This document shows, one piece after another, positions 48,674 through 58,800 of a stretch of 64,000 nt of DNA. Position 1 is the stretch's first letter. Every line of letters starts with the position of its first letter. The notes under the pieces were generated by a model that was not told the DNA's origin, searched no databases, and was given only the letters and a program-made list of their open reading frames with translations. The position numbers were made by a program, and so were the translations under genes. Source of the stretch: Mucilaginibacter sp. (GTDB lineage: Bacteria > Bacteroidota > Bacteroidia > Sphingobacteriales > Sphingobacteriaceae); NCBI RefSeq assembly GCF_025362475.1, contig NZ_JANYGH010000079.1:62001-126000 (forward strand), given 5' to 3'.

Positions 48674-49843
48674 ATGAGTCAATTAAAAATTTTCGTTAGT
48701 TCCACATGTTATGATTTATCACAAATCAGGTCAGATTTATTTGATTTCCTATCTAGTACAGACTATCATCCAATCTTGTCGGAATATGGTACTTTCCCGA
48801 TCGATCCTGATAATGACACAATAGAAAATTGCATTCAGAATGTAGATACGGCCGATATTTTCATTTTAATTGTTGGAAATCGATACGGTTATATAACTGA
48901 CACGGGAAAATCTATAACTAATACAGAATTTTTGTATGCAAAACGTAGGGGAATTCCTATTTACATTTTTATCTACAAACCATTAATTAATATTCTTCCT
49001 TTTTGGAAAAAAAATATTGACGCAGACTTTTCAGACACCGTGGATTCCGTTAAAGTCATCGAGTTTGTAAATGAGTTAAGAAATAGCAATAAAAGCTGGT
49101 GTTTTGAATTTGAAAAAGCTCAAGAGATTATTGCAATTTTAAAAGTCCAATTATCTCATTTATTCCAAAGTGCCCTAGACCTAAGGAAAAAAATTAAGGT
49201 ATCCTCACAACCTGAATATTGGAAGAATTTATCTGCTAATGCAATTAATTTGGCATTGAATAAAGAAGGCTATTATGAGATATTATTTTTCGTTCAAGTC
49301 CTTAAAGATGAACTAATAAAATTCGAGAGCTTAAAGTTTGATTTAGATTATCATATTTTATTAGGCTCAAAAGAAAACATTCAACATCCGGAAGATTTGT
49401 TAAAATGGATTGGCGAAAAATTAGCATCTTTAGAACACTTCGCTCAGTCGGGGATGAATTTGATGAATACAGCTTACCCTTTTTATTATGCTGAGCCAGG
49501 CCATCCATCTGACCTTAAAGGCTTGTATTACGTAGCTTCTTCATTAGCCAGATTGTTTAAAGAAATGATATTGTGGTCAATAGATATAAAGTCAACTTAT
49601 ATGGATAAAGACTTTCTATTTTTAAGGGATACTTTTGCAAAATGTGTAGTAAAATCTGCAATGGAAATTTGGGAATATCCTGATAGAACCAGAGAAAGTA
49701 TAACCGATGCCTTAGAAAAATATATTGAGGGCGAGATTACTACAGTGCACGCTACCCTAACATTTGACATGGATGATGGCCTCTCTGATATTGTAAATAG
49801 TGAGATGAAACGATTGGTAGATAAGTATGCATCACAATTTTAA
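48674..49843 (+). CDS. DUF4062 domain protein with uncharacterised C-terminal region
   Basis: 389 aa; MSQLKIFVSSTCYDLSQIRSDLFDFL, FILIVGNRYGYI; visibly AT-rich compared with neighbours. Confidence 0.82.
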   Translation: MSQLKIFVSSTCYDLSQIRSDLFDFLSSTDYHPILSEYGTFPIDPDNDTIENCIQNVDTADIFILIVGNRYGYITDTGKSITNTEFLYAKRRGIPIYIFIYKPLINILPFWKKNIDADFSDTVDSVKVIEFVNELRNSNKSWCFEFEKAQEIIAILKVQLSHLFQSALDLRKKIKVSSQPEYWKNLSANAINLALNKEGYYEILFFVQVLKDELIKFESLKFDLDYHILLGSKENIQHPEDLLKWIGEKLASLEHFAQSGMNLMNTAYPFYYAEPGHPSDLKGLYYVASSLARLFKEMILWSIDIKSTYMDKDFLFLRDTFAKCVVKSAMEIWEYPDRTRESITDALEKYIEGEITTVHATLTFDMDDGLSDIVNSEMKRLVDKYASQF

Positions 49844-49937
49844 CCAATTTTAGTTTTTTTTATGTAACAATAGCGTAAAATGCAGATGCATGTATACTAC
49901 AAGCAAAACATTATCGTATAATTGTTATTGTTATTAG

Positions 49938-49968
49938 GAGACAGCGTTTTGACTGTCTCTTTTTTTTA
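49938..49968 (+). terminator. intrinsic terminator after DUF4062 gene
   Basis: GAGACAG-cgttttga-CTGTCTC-TTTTTTTT. Confidence 0.8.
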
Positions 49969-49997
49969 CATTAGCAATTATAAATTAGGCACAGATA

Positions 49998-52184
49998 TTG
50001 ATGTTTTACACAACCCCCGATTTAATTACAGTAAAAGATATGTTTAAGAAAGTATATTTATTTTTAATGCTTGCTACAGCACTTGCATGTAAAGCATCCC
50101 CCTCTAAGCCAATTAAAGTAAGTACAGCAGATCTGGTGCCCGATGAGCAGCAGGTCATAGTTTGCAAAAAAATTGCTGAGCTTATTACCAATTACAATTA
50201 TAAAAAGGTTGAACTGAATGATTCTATATCAACAGTGATTTACAACCGATATATAAAATCTCTGGATGAGAACCACAGCTATTTTTTAGCATCAGATATC
50301 AAGGACTTTGAAAAGTATAAAACCGTGCTTGATGATGACATTAAAGCAGGTAACCTGAATGATGCTTTTTACATATTTAATGTTTTTCAAAAAAGATACA
50401 TTGAGCATGTAAACTACTCACTGGCCCGTTTAAACAAAAGCTTTGATTTTGATAAAAAAGAAACCTTTGTTTACGATCGCGATAAACTGCCATGGCCTGC
50501 TTCGCAAACCGAAATGGATGACATGTGGGGACAACGGGTAAAATATGACCTGTTGAATTTAAAAATAGCCAACCCAGATATGGCTAAAAATAAAGAAACA
50601 TTAAAAAAACGCTACACGAATTTATTGTCGCAAGCCGGCAAACTTTCAAACCAGGACGTTTTTCAATATTTCATGGATGCCTTTACCGAGACAATAGATC
50701 CGCATACCAATTACTTTAACCCATCAAACGCGGCTAATTTCAATATTGAAATGTCACGTCAGCTGGAAGGGATCGGCGCATCGCTGTTGGTTGAAAATGA
50801 ATATGTAACCATAAAATCTGTAGTACCAGGCGGCCCTGCCGATAAAAGCAAACAAATTTCTATTGACGACCGCATTGTTGGCGTTGCCCAGGGCAAAATC
50901 GGCGAATTTCAGAATGTTGTTGGCTGGAGAGTGGAAAACGCCATTGCCTTAATCCGTGGTACAAAAGGTACCGTTGTAAGACTGGAGATCTTACCTGCCG
51001 GAACAAGCGCCGGTGGTAAGCCAAAAGTGGTGGAGATGATACGCGAAAAGATCATTTTAAAAGATCAATCTGCAAAAAAGGAAATTCGTACCTACAACAA
51101 CAATGGTAAAGCGGTAAAAATTGGTGTAATTTCTATCCCGGCTTTTTATATCGACTACAATGATTACAAAGCAGGTAACCCCAACTATAAGAGCACTACT
51201 CATGACGTAAAACTGTTATTGGATTCCCTTAAACAGGAAAACGTTGACGGTGTGGTGATTGATTTGCGCGAGAATGGCGGCGGTTCATTAATGGAAGCCA
51301 TTGAACTTACCGGCTTATTTATAAAAAGCGGCCCGGTAGTACAGGTACGTGATACTAAAGACCAGGTTGATGTGGAGAAAGATGATGATCCATCAATCAC
51401 ATACGCAGGTCCCTTAGGTATATTGGTTGATCGTTTCAGCGCTTCCGCATCCGAAATTTTTTCGGGAGCGATACAGGATTATGGTCGCGGTATCATATTA
51501 GGTACGCAAACCTATGGTAAAGGATCTGTTCAAAACGCAATTGATCTGGATAGGATATTAGGTTCACCAATTAAGGATAAAATTAACCAGCTGGCAAACA
51601 GAGTATCTCCGGGTGCTAAAACAAGAGTATCAACCGGCAGCCAGAGCACTTATGGTCAGCTTAATTTAACTATAGCTAAGTTTTATCGCATTAGCGGCAA
51701 CTCAACCCAGCACAAAGGTGTAACGCCGGATATCCAGTTCCCGTCATTAATTCCGTTGGATAAATATGGCGAGGATACAGAGCCATCGGCTATGCCTTTT
51801 GATGTTATTCAGAAAAGTGATTTCACCAAAGCCGGTGATTTTACCTCTGTGTTGCCTCAGTTAACAAAACTGCATGATCAGCGTATGGCTACCAGCGAAA
51901 GTTATAAATACATGCTGGAAGATATTGCCGATTTTAAAAAGCACGAAACAGAAAACAGCGTAACTTTAAACGAAGGCGAATTGAAAAAACAACGCGACGC
52001 TGATGAGCAAAAAGCTTTAGAGCGCAATAACCTGCGCCGTGTTGCCTTAGGTTTACCAGCCCTTAAAAAAGGTGATAAAAAACCTAAAGATGAAGACCTG
52101 GATTTTGTAAAACGTGAAGCAGGCCAGATCATGACTGACTATATAAGCTTAGGATCAAAGTTTACAAGTATCTCAACGCAATAA
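49998..52184 (+). CDS. carboxy-terminal processing protease (S41/Prc-like)
   Basis: 728 aa; PDZ IKSVVPGGPADKSKQISIDDRIVGVAQG; GVVIDLRENGGGSLMEAIELTGLF; ASASEIFSGAIQDYGRGIILGTQTYGKGSVQ. Confidence 0.95.
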   Translation: MMFYTTPDLITVKDMFKKVYLFLMLATALACKASPSKPIKVSTADLVPDEQQVIVCKKIAELITNYNYKKVELNDSISTVIYNRYIKSLDENHSYFLASDIKDFEKYKTVLDDDIKAGNLNDAFYIFNVFQKRYIEHVNYSLARLNKSFDFDKKETFVYDRDKLPWPASQTEMDDMWGQRVKYDLLNLKIANPDMAKNKETLKKRYTNLLSQAGKLSNQDVFQYFMDAFTETIDPHTNYFNPSNAANFNIEMSRQLEGIGASLLVENEYVTIKSVVPGGPADKSKQISIDDRIVGVAQGKIGEFQNVVGWRVENAIALIRGTKGTVVRLEILPAGTSAGGKPKVVEMIREKIILKDQSAKKEIRTYNNNGKAVKIGVISIPAFYIDYNDYKAGNPNYKSTTHDVKLLLDSLKQENVDGVVIDLRENGGGSLMEAIELTGLFIKSGPVVQVRDTKDQVDVEKDDDPSITYAGPLGILVDRFSASASEIFSGAIQDYGRGIILGTQTYGKGSVQNAIDLDRILGSPIKDKINQLANRVSPGAKTRVSTGSQSTYGQLNLTIAKFYRISGNSTQHKGVTPDIQFPSLIPLDKYGEDTEPSAMPFDVIQKSDFTKAGDFTSVLPQLTKLHDQRMATSESYKYMLEDIADFKKHETENSVTLNEGELKKQRDADEQKALERNNLRRVALGLPALKKGDKKPKDEDLDFVKREAGQIMTDYISLGSKFTSISTQ

Positions 52185-52223
52185 CACCCAGCCCCCTAAA
52201 GGGGAGTTTAAAAATATATTTTG

Positions 52224-52251
52224 AGCCGCCTGTTTTACAGGCGGCTTTTTT
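52224..52251 (+). terminator. intrinsic terminator
   Basis: AGCCGCCTGT-ttt-ACAGGCGGCT-TTTTT. Confidence 0.88.
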
Positions 52252-52325
52252 ATTGGTGAATACTGCCGGTTAAGCATAAGCACAGCCTAAAACTTATTTG
52301 TACCCAAACGGTTTAAATATATACT

Positions 52326-53411
52326 ATGGCAAAAAAACCACTGCTTGAGTTTACCGACCGGGGAATTTACTGTCCACAGGGTATGTTTTACATCGACCCA
52401 TGGAAACCGGTTGATGATGCTGTGATTACTCACGCACATGCCGATCATGCCTACGTGGGGCATAAACGCTACCTGGCCCATCATTTATCAAGAGAGGTGC
52501 TGCGCTACCGTTTAGGTGAAATCACACTGCAAACCGTAGAATATGGCGAAACAGTGATGAAGAATGGAGTTGCCATATCTCTGTATCCTGCCGGCCATGT
52601 TATTGGCTCGGCACAAATCAGGGTGGAATACAAAGGAGAGGTTTGGGTAGTATCCGGCGATTACAAAGTGGAGAACGACGGCATCTCCACACCATTTGAG
52701 CCGGTACAATGCCATCACTTTATATCTGAGTGTACCTTCGGGATGCCGGTTTACACCTGGAAACCGCAGGTGCAGATCTTTGAGGAAATTAACAACTGGT
52801 GGCGCGGTAATATTCATAATGGTATAGCAACAGTTTTGGTTGGATACTCCCTCGGTAAGGCCCAGCGCATATTACAAAATTTGGACTTGCTTAACGGCAA
52901 AGTATATACCCATAGCGTGATAGAAAACACTAACGAAGCGCTGCGCCGTAATGGGCTGATATTAAACCCAACAGAAAGGATAACCCAGGAATCAGTAAAA
53001 GAAGAAGTGCGTAAGGGCTTGATCATAGCGCCGCCATCATCAGTTGGCTCACCCTGGATGCGTAAGTTTCAGCCCTATAGCTTTGGTTATTGCTCTGGCT
53101 GGATGTCTATCCGCGGAGCCAAACGCCGCCGGGCAGCAGACCGAGGATTTGCACTATCAGACCACGCCGACTGGACCGGCCTCATCAGCGCCATTGATGC
53201 CACCGGCTGCGAAAGTGTGTACCTTACCCACGGATATACGGCCACTTTTACACGTTACTTAAGCGGGATAGGATTTGATGCCCATGAAGTATATACTCTA
53301 TATGGCGGCGAAGAGGAGGAAGCCTCCCCACAACCAGCTTCTTTAGAAACGACACCTGAAAATCAGACCGAAGAAGATTCCGCAGAGGTTTCCGGGAGGG
53401 TGGAGTTATGA
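52326..53411 (+). CDS. ligase-associated DNA exonuclease (MBL fold)
   Basis: 361 aa; VITHAHADHAYVGH, YPAGHVIGSAQIRVEY, VSGDYK, ALSDHADWTGLI; overlaps ligase start. Confidence 0.9.
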   Translation: MAKKPLLEFTDRGIYCPQGMFYIDPWKPVDDAVITHAHADHAYVGHKRYLAHHLSREVLRYRLGEITLQTVEYGETVMKNGVAISLYPAGHVIGSAQIRVEYKGEVWVVSGDYKVENDGISTPFEPVQCHHFISECTFGMPVYTWKPQVQIFEEINNWWRGNIHNGIATVLVGYSLGKAQRILQNLDLLNGKVYTHSVIENTNEALRRNGLILNPTERITQESVKEEVRKGLIIAPPSSVGSPWMRKFQPYSFGYCSGWMSIRGAKRRRAADRGFALSDHADWTGLISAIDATGCESVYLTHGYTATFTRYLSGIGFDAHEVYTLYGGEEEEASPQPASLETTPENQTEEDSAEVSGRVEL

Positions 53412-55033
53412 AAACCTTTGCCCAGCTCTTTCTCTCTTTAGATGAAACCAACAAAACCAACGAAAAGGTGAGGGTTTTAAAAGACTATTTTATAGCTGTG
53501 CCGGATACGGATAAAATGCACATGCTTGCCTTGTTTACCGGCCGCAAACCTAAACGGCAAATCAACTCTACATTAGTGCGTAACTGGGCTGTGGAAGTAT
53601 CAAACATACCCGCGTGGCTGTTTGAGGAAAGCTATCATGTAGTAGGCGACCTGGCCGAAACCATGACGCTCTTAATGCCTCAAAGCGACATAGGAAGCAG
53701 CAAAAGCCTAACCGAATGGATTGCCGAGATAAATGCCCTTGCTGATAAAACCGAGGAGCAGAAAAAACTATGGCTCCTGGATTCATGGGCCATGCTGGAT
53801 AGCCAGGAGCGTTTCGTATTTAACAAACTGCTTACCGGAAGCTTCCGGGTTGGGGTATCCCAAAACCTGGTGATTAAAGCATTGGCCGATATCTCGGGCT
53901 TAGAGGCAGCGGTACTTACCCACCGCATTATGGGCAACTGGGTTCCCGAAACCTACCAGTATGCACAGCTGATGGAGGAGCAGGACGCTGCAGAAAATAT
54001 ATCAAGACCCTATCCATTCTTCCTGGCTTACCCTATACAGGAAACCTCCGAAAAGCAAAAAGCGCCACAAGAGATTGGCACGGCGCTTGGTAATGCAGCC
54101 GACTGGCAGGCTGAGTGGAAATGGGATGGGATTCGCGCGCAAATGATAAAACGAGGCGGCGAGATCTTTATCTGGAGCCGTGGAGAAGACCTTGTTACCG
54201 AGAAATTTCCCGAGCTGCACCCTTTCTTAAATGCACTGCCAGATGGTACTGTGATTGATGGCGAGATCCTGAGTTTTCGAAATGGCTCGCCTATGCCTTT
54301 CAATGTATTGCAAACCCGTATCGGCAGAAAAAACCTGAGTAAAAAAATACTGGAAGAAAGTCCGGTTGCTGTAATTGCTTATGATTGCCTGGAATTTAGC
54401 GGTGACGATATAAGACCAAAGCAACAAAGCGAAAGGCGGGTTATTTTAGAGGGACTTCAGGCTGCAACTTTGTATCCCGAAGTATTCCACATTTCGTCCC
54501 TGATACAGTTTGATAGCTGGGAGCATTTGGGCCAGGCCAGGGAGCAATCACGTGCCATGATAGCCGAGGGGGTTATGATAAAGCGCAAAAGCGCGGCATA
54601 CCAGGTTGGCCGCAGGCGGGGGGACTGGTGGAAATGGAAAATTGATCCCCTTACGGTTGATGCCGTGATGATCTATGCACAAAAAGGGCACGGCAGGCGG
54701 GCGGATTTGTATACCGACTATACCTTTGCTGTTTGGGATGGCGATAAACTGGTTCCCTTTGCAAAGGCCTATTCAGGCTTAACAGATGCAGAGATCAATA
54801 AGGTTGATTATTTCATTAAGCGCAATACCATCGATAAGTTTGGCCCTGTACGAACGGTAAAACCAGAGTTGGTTTTTGAAATAGGGTTTGAGGGAATCAA
54901 TAAGTCCACAAGGCATAAATCGGGCATCGCCCTGCGTTTCCCCCGCATTTTGCGCTGGCGGCATGATAAGCCTAAAGAAGAGGCAGATACGCTGGAAACA
55001 CTAAAGGCATTATTGGGCGACAGTACAGAATAA
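53408..55033 (+). CDS. ATP-dependent DNA ligase (ligase-associated DNA damage response type)
   Basis: 541 aa; EWKWDGIRAQMIKRGGEIFIWSRGEDLVTEKFPEL (KxDG-type motif EWKWDGIRAQ), IDGEILSF, GVMIKRKSAAYQVGRRRGDWWKWK. Confidence 0.92.
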   Translation: MKTFAQLFLSLDETNKTNEKVRVLKDYFIAVPDTDKMHMLALFTGRKPKRQINSTLVRNWAVEVSNIPAWLFEESYHVVGDLAETMTLLMPQSDIGSSKSLTEWIAEINALADKTEEQKKLWLLDSWAMLDSQERFVFNKLLTGSFRVGVSQNLVIKALADISGLEAAVLTHRIMGNWVPETYQYAQLMEEQDAAENISRPYPFFLAYPIQETSEKQKAPQEIGTALGNAADWQAEWKWDGIRAQMIKRGGEIFIWSRGEDLVTEKFPELHPFLNALPDGTVIDGEILSFRNGSPMPFNVLQTRIGRKNLSKKILEESPVAVIAYDCLEFSGDDIRPKQQSERRVILEGLQAATLYPEVFHISSLIQFDSWEHLGQAREQSRAMIAEGVMIKRKSAAYQVGRRRGDWWKWKIDPLTVDAVMIYAQKGHGRRADLYTDYTFAVWDGDKLVPFAKAYSGLTDAEINKVDYFIKRNTIDKFGPVRTVKPELVFEIGFEGINKSTRHKSGIALRFPRILRWRHDKPKEEADTLETLKALLGDSTE

Positions 55034-55094
55034 AAATTCAGATTACGGAAATTTTGTAATTACTTTGCCTGTAGAAAGCAATAAACGGATATAA

Positions 55095-55556
55095 ATGATA
55101 GTAATTAATAACTTCAATGAGTTTGAAGCTCAGATAGGTAAGGAACTGGGTGTTTCGTCATGGCACCAAATTACGCAGGAGCAGATCAATAAATTTGCCG
55201 ATGCAACATTAGATCACCAATGGATTCACACAGATCCGGAGAAGGCCAAAACCGACAGCCCATTCAAAACAACTATAGCCCACGGTTTTCTTACCTTATC
55301 CCTTATTCCATATTTATGGAAAGAGATAGTAGAGATCAGAAACCTTAAAATGGAGATCAATTACGGCATCGAGAGCCTTCGCTTTGCTCAACCCGCATTA
55401 GTTGATAGTGAGGTACGATTAAAAGTTAAACTGGCTGGCCTGCTTAACCTGCGCGGCGTAATTAAAGCCACAATGGCTATCGAACTCGAAATAAAAGATC
55501 AAAAGAAACCAGCCTTCACCGGCGAAGTAGTTTTCCTGTATCACTTTATTTCGTAA
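55095..55556 (+). CDS. MaoC family dehydratase
   Basis: 153 aa; ITQEQINKFADATLDHQWIHTDPEKAKTDSPFKTTIAHGFLTLSL. Confidence 0.93.
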   Translation: MIVINNFNEFEAQIGKELGVSSWHQITQEQINKFADATLDHQWIHTDPEKAKTDSPFKTTIAHGFLTLSLIPYLWKEIVEIRNLKMEINYGIESLRFAQPALVDSEVRLKVKLAGLLNLRGVIKATMAIELEIKDQKKPAFTGEVVFLYHFIS

Positions 55557-55595
55557 TCAACAAAAATAAAAGCCCAAAAGGCAGAATACAAAAGC

Positions 55596-55630
55596 AAAAG
55601 CCCCCCGTTTATAATAAACGAGGGGCTTTT
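55596..55630. terminator. bidirectional terminator between convergent genes
   Basis: AAAAGCCCCcCGTTTA-taa-TAAACGAGGGGCTTTT. Confidence 0.82.
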
Positions 55631-55636
55631 CCATTC

Positions 55637-58582
55637 TTATTGTGGTCCGCCCGGGCCACCACCACCTGGACCGCCGCCGCCCGGGCCACCACCGCCGGGG
55701 CCGCCACGTTCGCCACGCGGTCTTTCACCCCGAATATCTTGTGTTGGTGCCTTGCCGGCAAATTTTTGCAGGCGCAGGGTAAAGGTTAGCAGGTAATAAC
55801 GGGCAAGCCTGTTAACACTTGATTGTGTAATTGAGCTGGCAGTTGTTGTTGATGAATAGCCTGTATTTTGATTAAATAAATCGAACCCGGAAAGACGGAC
55901 AGTCGCTACTTTGTTTTTCAGGAAACGACGCTCCACATACAGGTTTAAAATATTAGGATTAGTTATCTTAATGGTAGATGCATAGCCGTAGTTAGTTGCC
56001 TTGGTATAATCATAGCTAAATACCCAATCGCCAAAATAGTTTTTACCGTTAAGGCCGATATTCCAGGTTCTGATATTCGAGATACCATCGTTAAAATCAT
56101 TTTTTACAGAGTTAGTAGTTCTGTTTACAGCGTAATTGGTCAAAATTTGTGCATCAATTATATTAGGCAGATCGACCCTGAAACGTACCTCGGGAGTAAG
56201 GACCAGGTTTTTAGCCAGGTTTTTTTGTTGTGCTGCTGCAATTTCTTCCGGGGTGGCCAAAAGCGGATCCGTGATAACGCTGTGGCTTAAATCTGTTAAA
56301 TACCCCACATTATTATTGTATTGTGCGGTACCATTAAAAGTGAGTGAATATTTGCGCTCGGCCCATGGTTTAGAATAGGTTAAACGGCCGGTTAAATTAT
56401 AAAAACCATCGGCGTTTAAATATTGTGTAAAGATTCTGTTTGATGTAGCGGAAGTAATAGTATTGGTTACTACCTGGTTCTGGATTTTCTGGAAAGTAAA
56501 ATTCGCGAAGAATACATTACCGGTTGCAAAACTAAAGTTGTTATACCTGATGGATACATTGTTTGTAAACGCTGGTTTCAGTTCAGGATTACCTTCAACC
56601 GGATATGTAGCGTTTGAATAATCTATTACGGGCTGCAATTGGTTAAAGCTTGGCGCGGCGTTTGAGCCGTTATAATTAATGCTGAATGTTTTGCTTCGCG
56701 AGAAATTGTAAATAAAGCGGGCAGTAGGAATTATATTAAAAGTTGATTTATGAGTTGGATCTGCTTTTGGCGATTCGCCGTCTAAAACAGAAGGCTGTAC
56801 ACCCAAACCCAACGTGTAATTATATTTACTTTCGATAAAACGATAGTTTAAACCAACCTTGTTTGTTGTAAAGGTATAGTCGAACCTATTGCTTAACAGA
56901 TCGTATTGGTTGATGGTACCGGCATTGCTCAAAGTATCTGTTTCTTTATTATTGGTTGTAACCGAATGGTTAAAAGCATAATTAAGCTCCAGGTATGATC
57001 TTTTACCCAACGGCTCCAGGTACGATAAGTTTACACCATAGCTGTTGGTACGGCTGTAGGTATTAATTGTTTGGTTATCCGGAACCCGTGGTTCATCCGC
57101 AGTGTAAACCGTATAATTATAAATAGGGTTTTGATATGACCAGCTTGGAGCCGAACTTGCTGACGCGAAAATACTCAGGTTGCGGCGATGTTTAAATTTA
57201 TGGTTAAACAATGCCGTAATACCATAGTTTGGGGCCTGCGAATCGCCATTGGTAGTGGAAGTATATGCAGATGTTACGCCCGACTGACGGCTAAGGCTTA
57301 CCGCATCAGATTCATTAGTATTTGTTCCTCCGTAAGAGAATGTGGGTGTTACCTTTAAGTAATTTACCGTATCCGGCTTATACTCCATGTTCCAGTTAAA
57401 ACGGTGGTTGATGTTTTCATCTTTTTCAAGGCTGTTTTGATGCTGCTGACTTGGATTTGCCGATGATGTATTTTGCTGCAGAATATTGTTGATGGTTGTT
57501 GTAGTGTTATCTGCAAAGCTGTAGCTTCCATACACGCCAAGCTTTTTACCCCATTGATCACGGAAATTTACACCGATTGATTTGGCATCAGTGATTCCGT
57601 TTTGAGCTGTGATCAGGCTGCCACCGCCGCCACCACCACGGCCTGCGTTACCACGACCGCCGCCGCCGCCAAAGCCACCACCACCGCCGCCACCAACAGT
57701 ACCGAAAGAAAATGTATTAACATTGGTATTATTTAAACTTCCCTGAACGGCGATTTGCTGATCGCCATGAAAATTAAAAATGTTTAATGATCCTATATAA
57801 CGGTTTTTATTAGCCACCCCGTCAGATTGAGGCAAGGCATCCCGACCTTCGCCTACTGTACCCTGTGCGGTATAACCATAGTTTTTATCTTTCCTGATAG
57901 TAATATTCATCACCTTGGTAGGGTCCCCGGTTTTAATGCCGGTTAAGTTTGCCTGGTCGCCATAATCATCAATCATCTGAATATTTTCGATGATATCGGC
58001 AGGTAGGTTTTTAGTAGCGCTTTGCACATCGCCCCCCATGTAATCTTTACCGTTTATACGCACTTTGGTAACCTGTTTGCCCTGGGTTGTAATATTACCG
58101 TTTACATCCACATCAACACCAGGAAGCTTTTTTATCAGATCTTCTGTTGGGGCGTTTGCGCGTACCTTATAAGCTGCAGCATTGTAAACTACGGTATCCT
58201 CCTTAAGGGTAATGGGGTTAGCGGCACCAATTATATTAACCTGGTTAAGCACATTTGTTTCGGCCTTTAAAAGGATCACCCCCAAATCAACCGGTTTGCT
58301 GTTATCATCAAGGGCAAAATGTTTTTTAACACCAGTAAAGCCAATTGATGATATGGTGAGCGTAATTTTACTGCCTTTAACCCCTGGAAATGAAAACTTA
58401 CCATTAGCATCGGCAATAGTAAGCGTGCTGTCGCCCGTATTACTTACCAGCTTAATACTGCTACCGGGTAGCGATAGTTTTGTTGTATCGGCAATAATTC
58501 CGCTTACATCGCGGGTAGTTTGCGCATGTGCGCCAAGGGTGCTTAACAGAATAATGCTTAAAAAGAGAAAAAGGGGTTTCAT
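55637..58582 (-). CDS. TonB-dependent-receptor-like outer membrane beta-barrel (OMP_b-brl_3 type) with Gly-rich insert and tail
   Basis: 981 aa; CarboxypepD_reg-like N-terminus; plug LIKKLPGVDVDVNGNITTQGKQVTKVRINGKDYMGGDVQSATKNLPADIIENIQMIDDYG; GGGGGGFGGGGGRGNAGRGGGGGG and C-terminal GGPGGGG repeats. Confidence 0.92.
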   Translation of the reverse strand: MKPLFLFLSIILLSTLGAHAQTTRDVSGIIADTTKLSLPGSSIKLVSNTGDSTLTIADANGKFSFPGVKGSKITLTISSIGFTGVKKHFALDDNSKPVDLGVILLKAETNVLNQVNIIGAANPITLKEDTVVYNAAAYKVRANAPTEDLIKKLPGVDVDVNGNITTQGKQVTKVRINGKDYMGGDVQSATKNLPADIIENIQMIDDYGDQANLTGIKTGDPTKVMNITIRKDKNYGYTAQGTVGEGRDALPQSDGVANKNRYIGSLNIFNFHGDQQIAVQGSLNNTNVNTFSFGTVGGGGGGGFGGGGGRGNAGRGGGGGGSLITAQNGITDAKSIGVNFRDQWGKKLGVYGSYSFADNTTTTINNILQQNTSSANPSQQHQNSLEKDENINHRFNWNMEYKPDTVNYLKVTPTFSYGGTNTNESDAVSLSRQSGVTSAYTSTTNGDSQAPNYGITALFNHKFKHRRNLSIFASASSAPSWSYQNPIYNYTVYTADEPRVPDNQTINTYSRTNSYGVNLSYLEPLGKRSYLELNYAFNHSVTTNNKETDTLSNAGTINQYDLLSNRFDYTFTTNKVGLNYRFIESKYNYTLGLGVQPSVLDGESPKADPTHKSTFNIIPTARFIYNFSRSKTFSINYNGSNAAPSFNQLQPVIDYSNATYPVEGNPELKPAFTNNVSIRYNNFSFATGNVFFANFTFQKIQNQVVTNTITSATSNRIFTQYLNADGFYNLTGRLTYSKPWAERKYSLTFNGTAQYNNNVGYLTDLSHSVITDPLLATPEEIAAAQQKNLAKNLVLTPEVRFRVDLPNIIDAQILTNYAVNRTTNSVKNDFNDGISNIRTWNIGLNGKNYFGDWVFSYDYTKATNYGYASTIKITNPNILNLYVERRFLKNKVATVRLSGFDLFNQNTGYSSTTTASSITQSSVNRLARYYLLTFTLRLQKFAGKAPTQDIRGERPRGERGGPGGGGPGGGGPGGGGPGGPQ

Positions 58583-58745
58583 GATGTATGTTTAGCTTAC
58601 AAGTGTTTTCATTTGTGTTTATAGACACAAATAAGATGCAAATGTTCAACTTATATAGCGCTAATTGTTCAACAAACATACAATTGTTACATATTACGCA
58701 GCTAAAGGCCTATCAATCATATTATTGTTACATATATTAAACTAA

Positions 58746-58771
58746 AAAAGCCGGGCTGATGCCCGGCTTGA
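58746..58771 (-). terminator. intrinsic terminator of collagen-like gene
   Basis: AAGCCGGGC-tgat-GCCCGGCTT; T-tract on minus strand. Confidence 0.85.
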
Positions 58772-58800
58772 GGTAATTTTATAAGATCAGTTTGTAAAAT

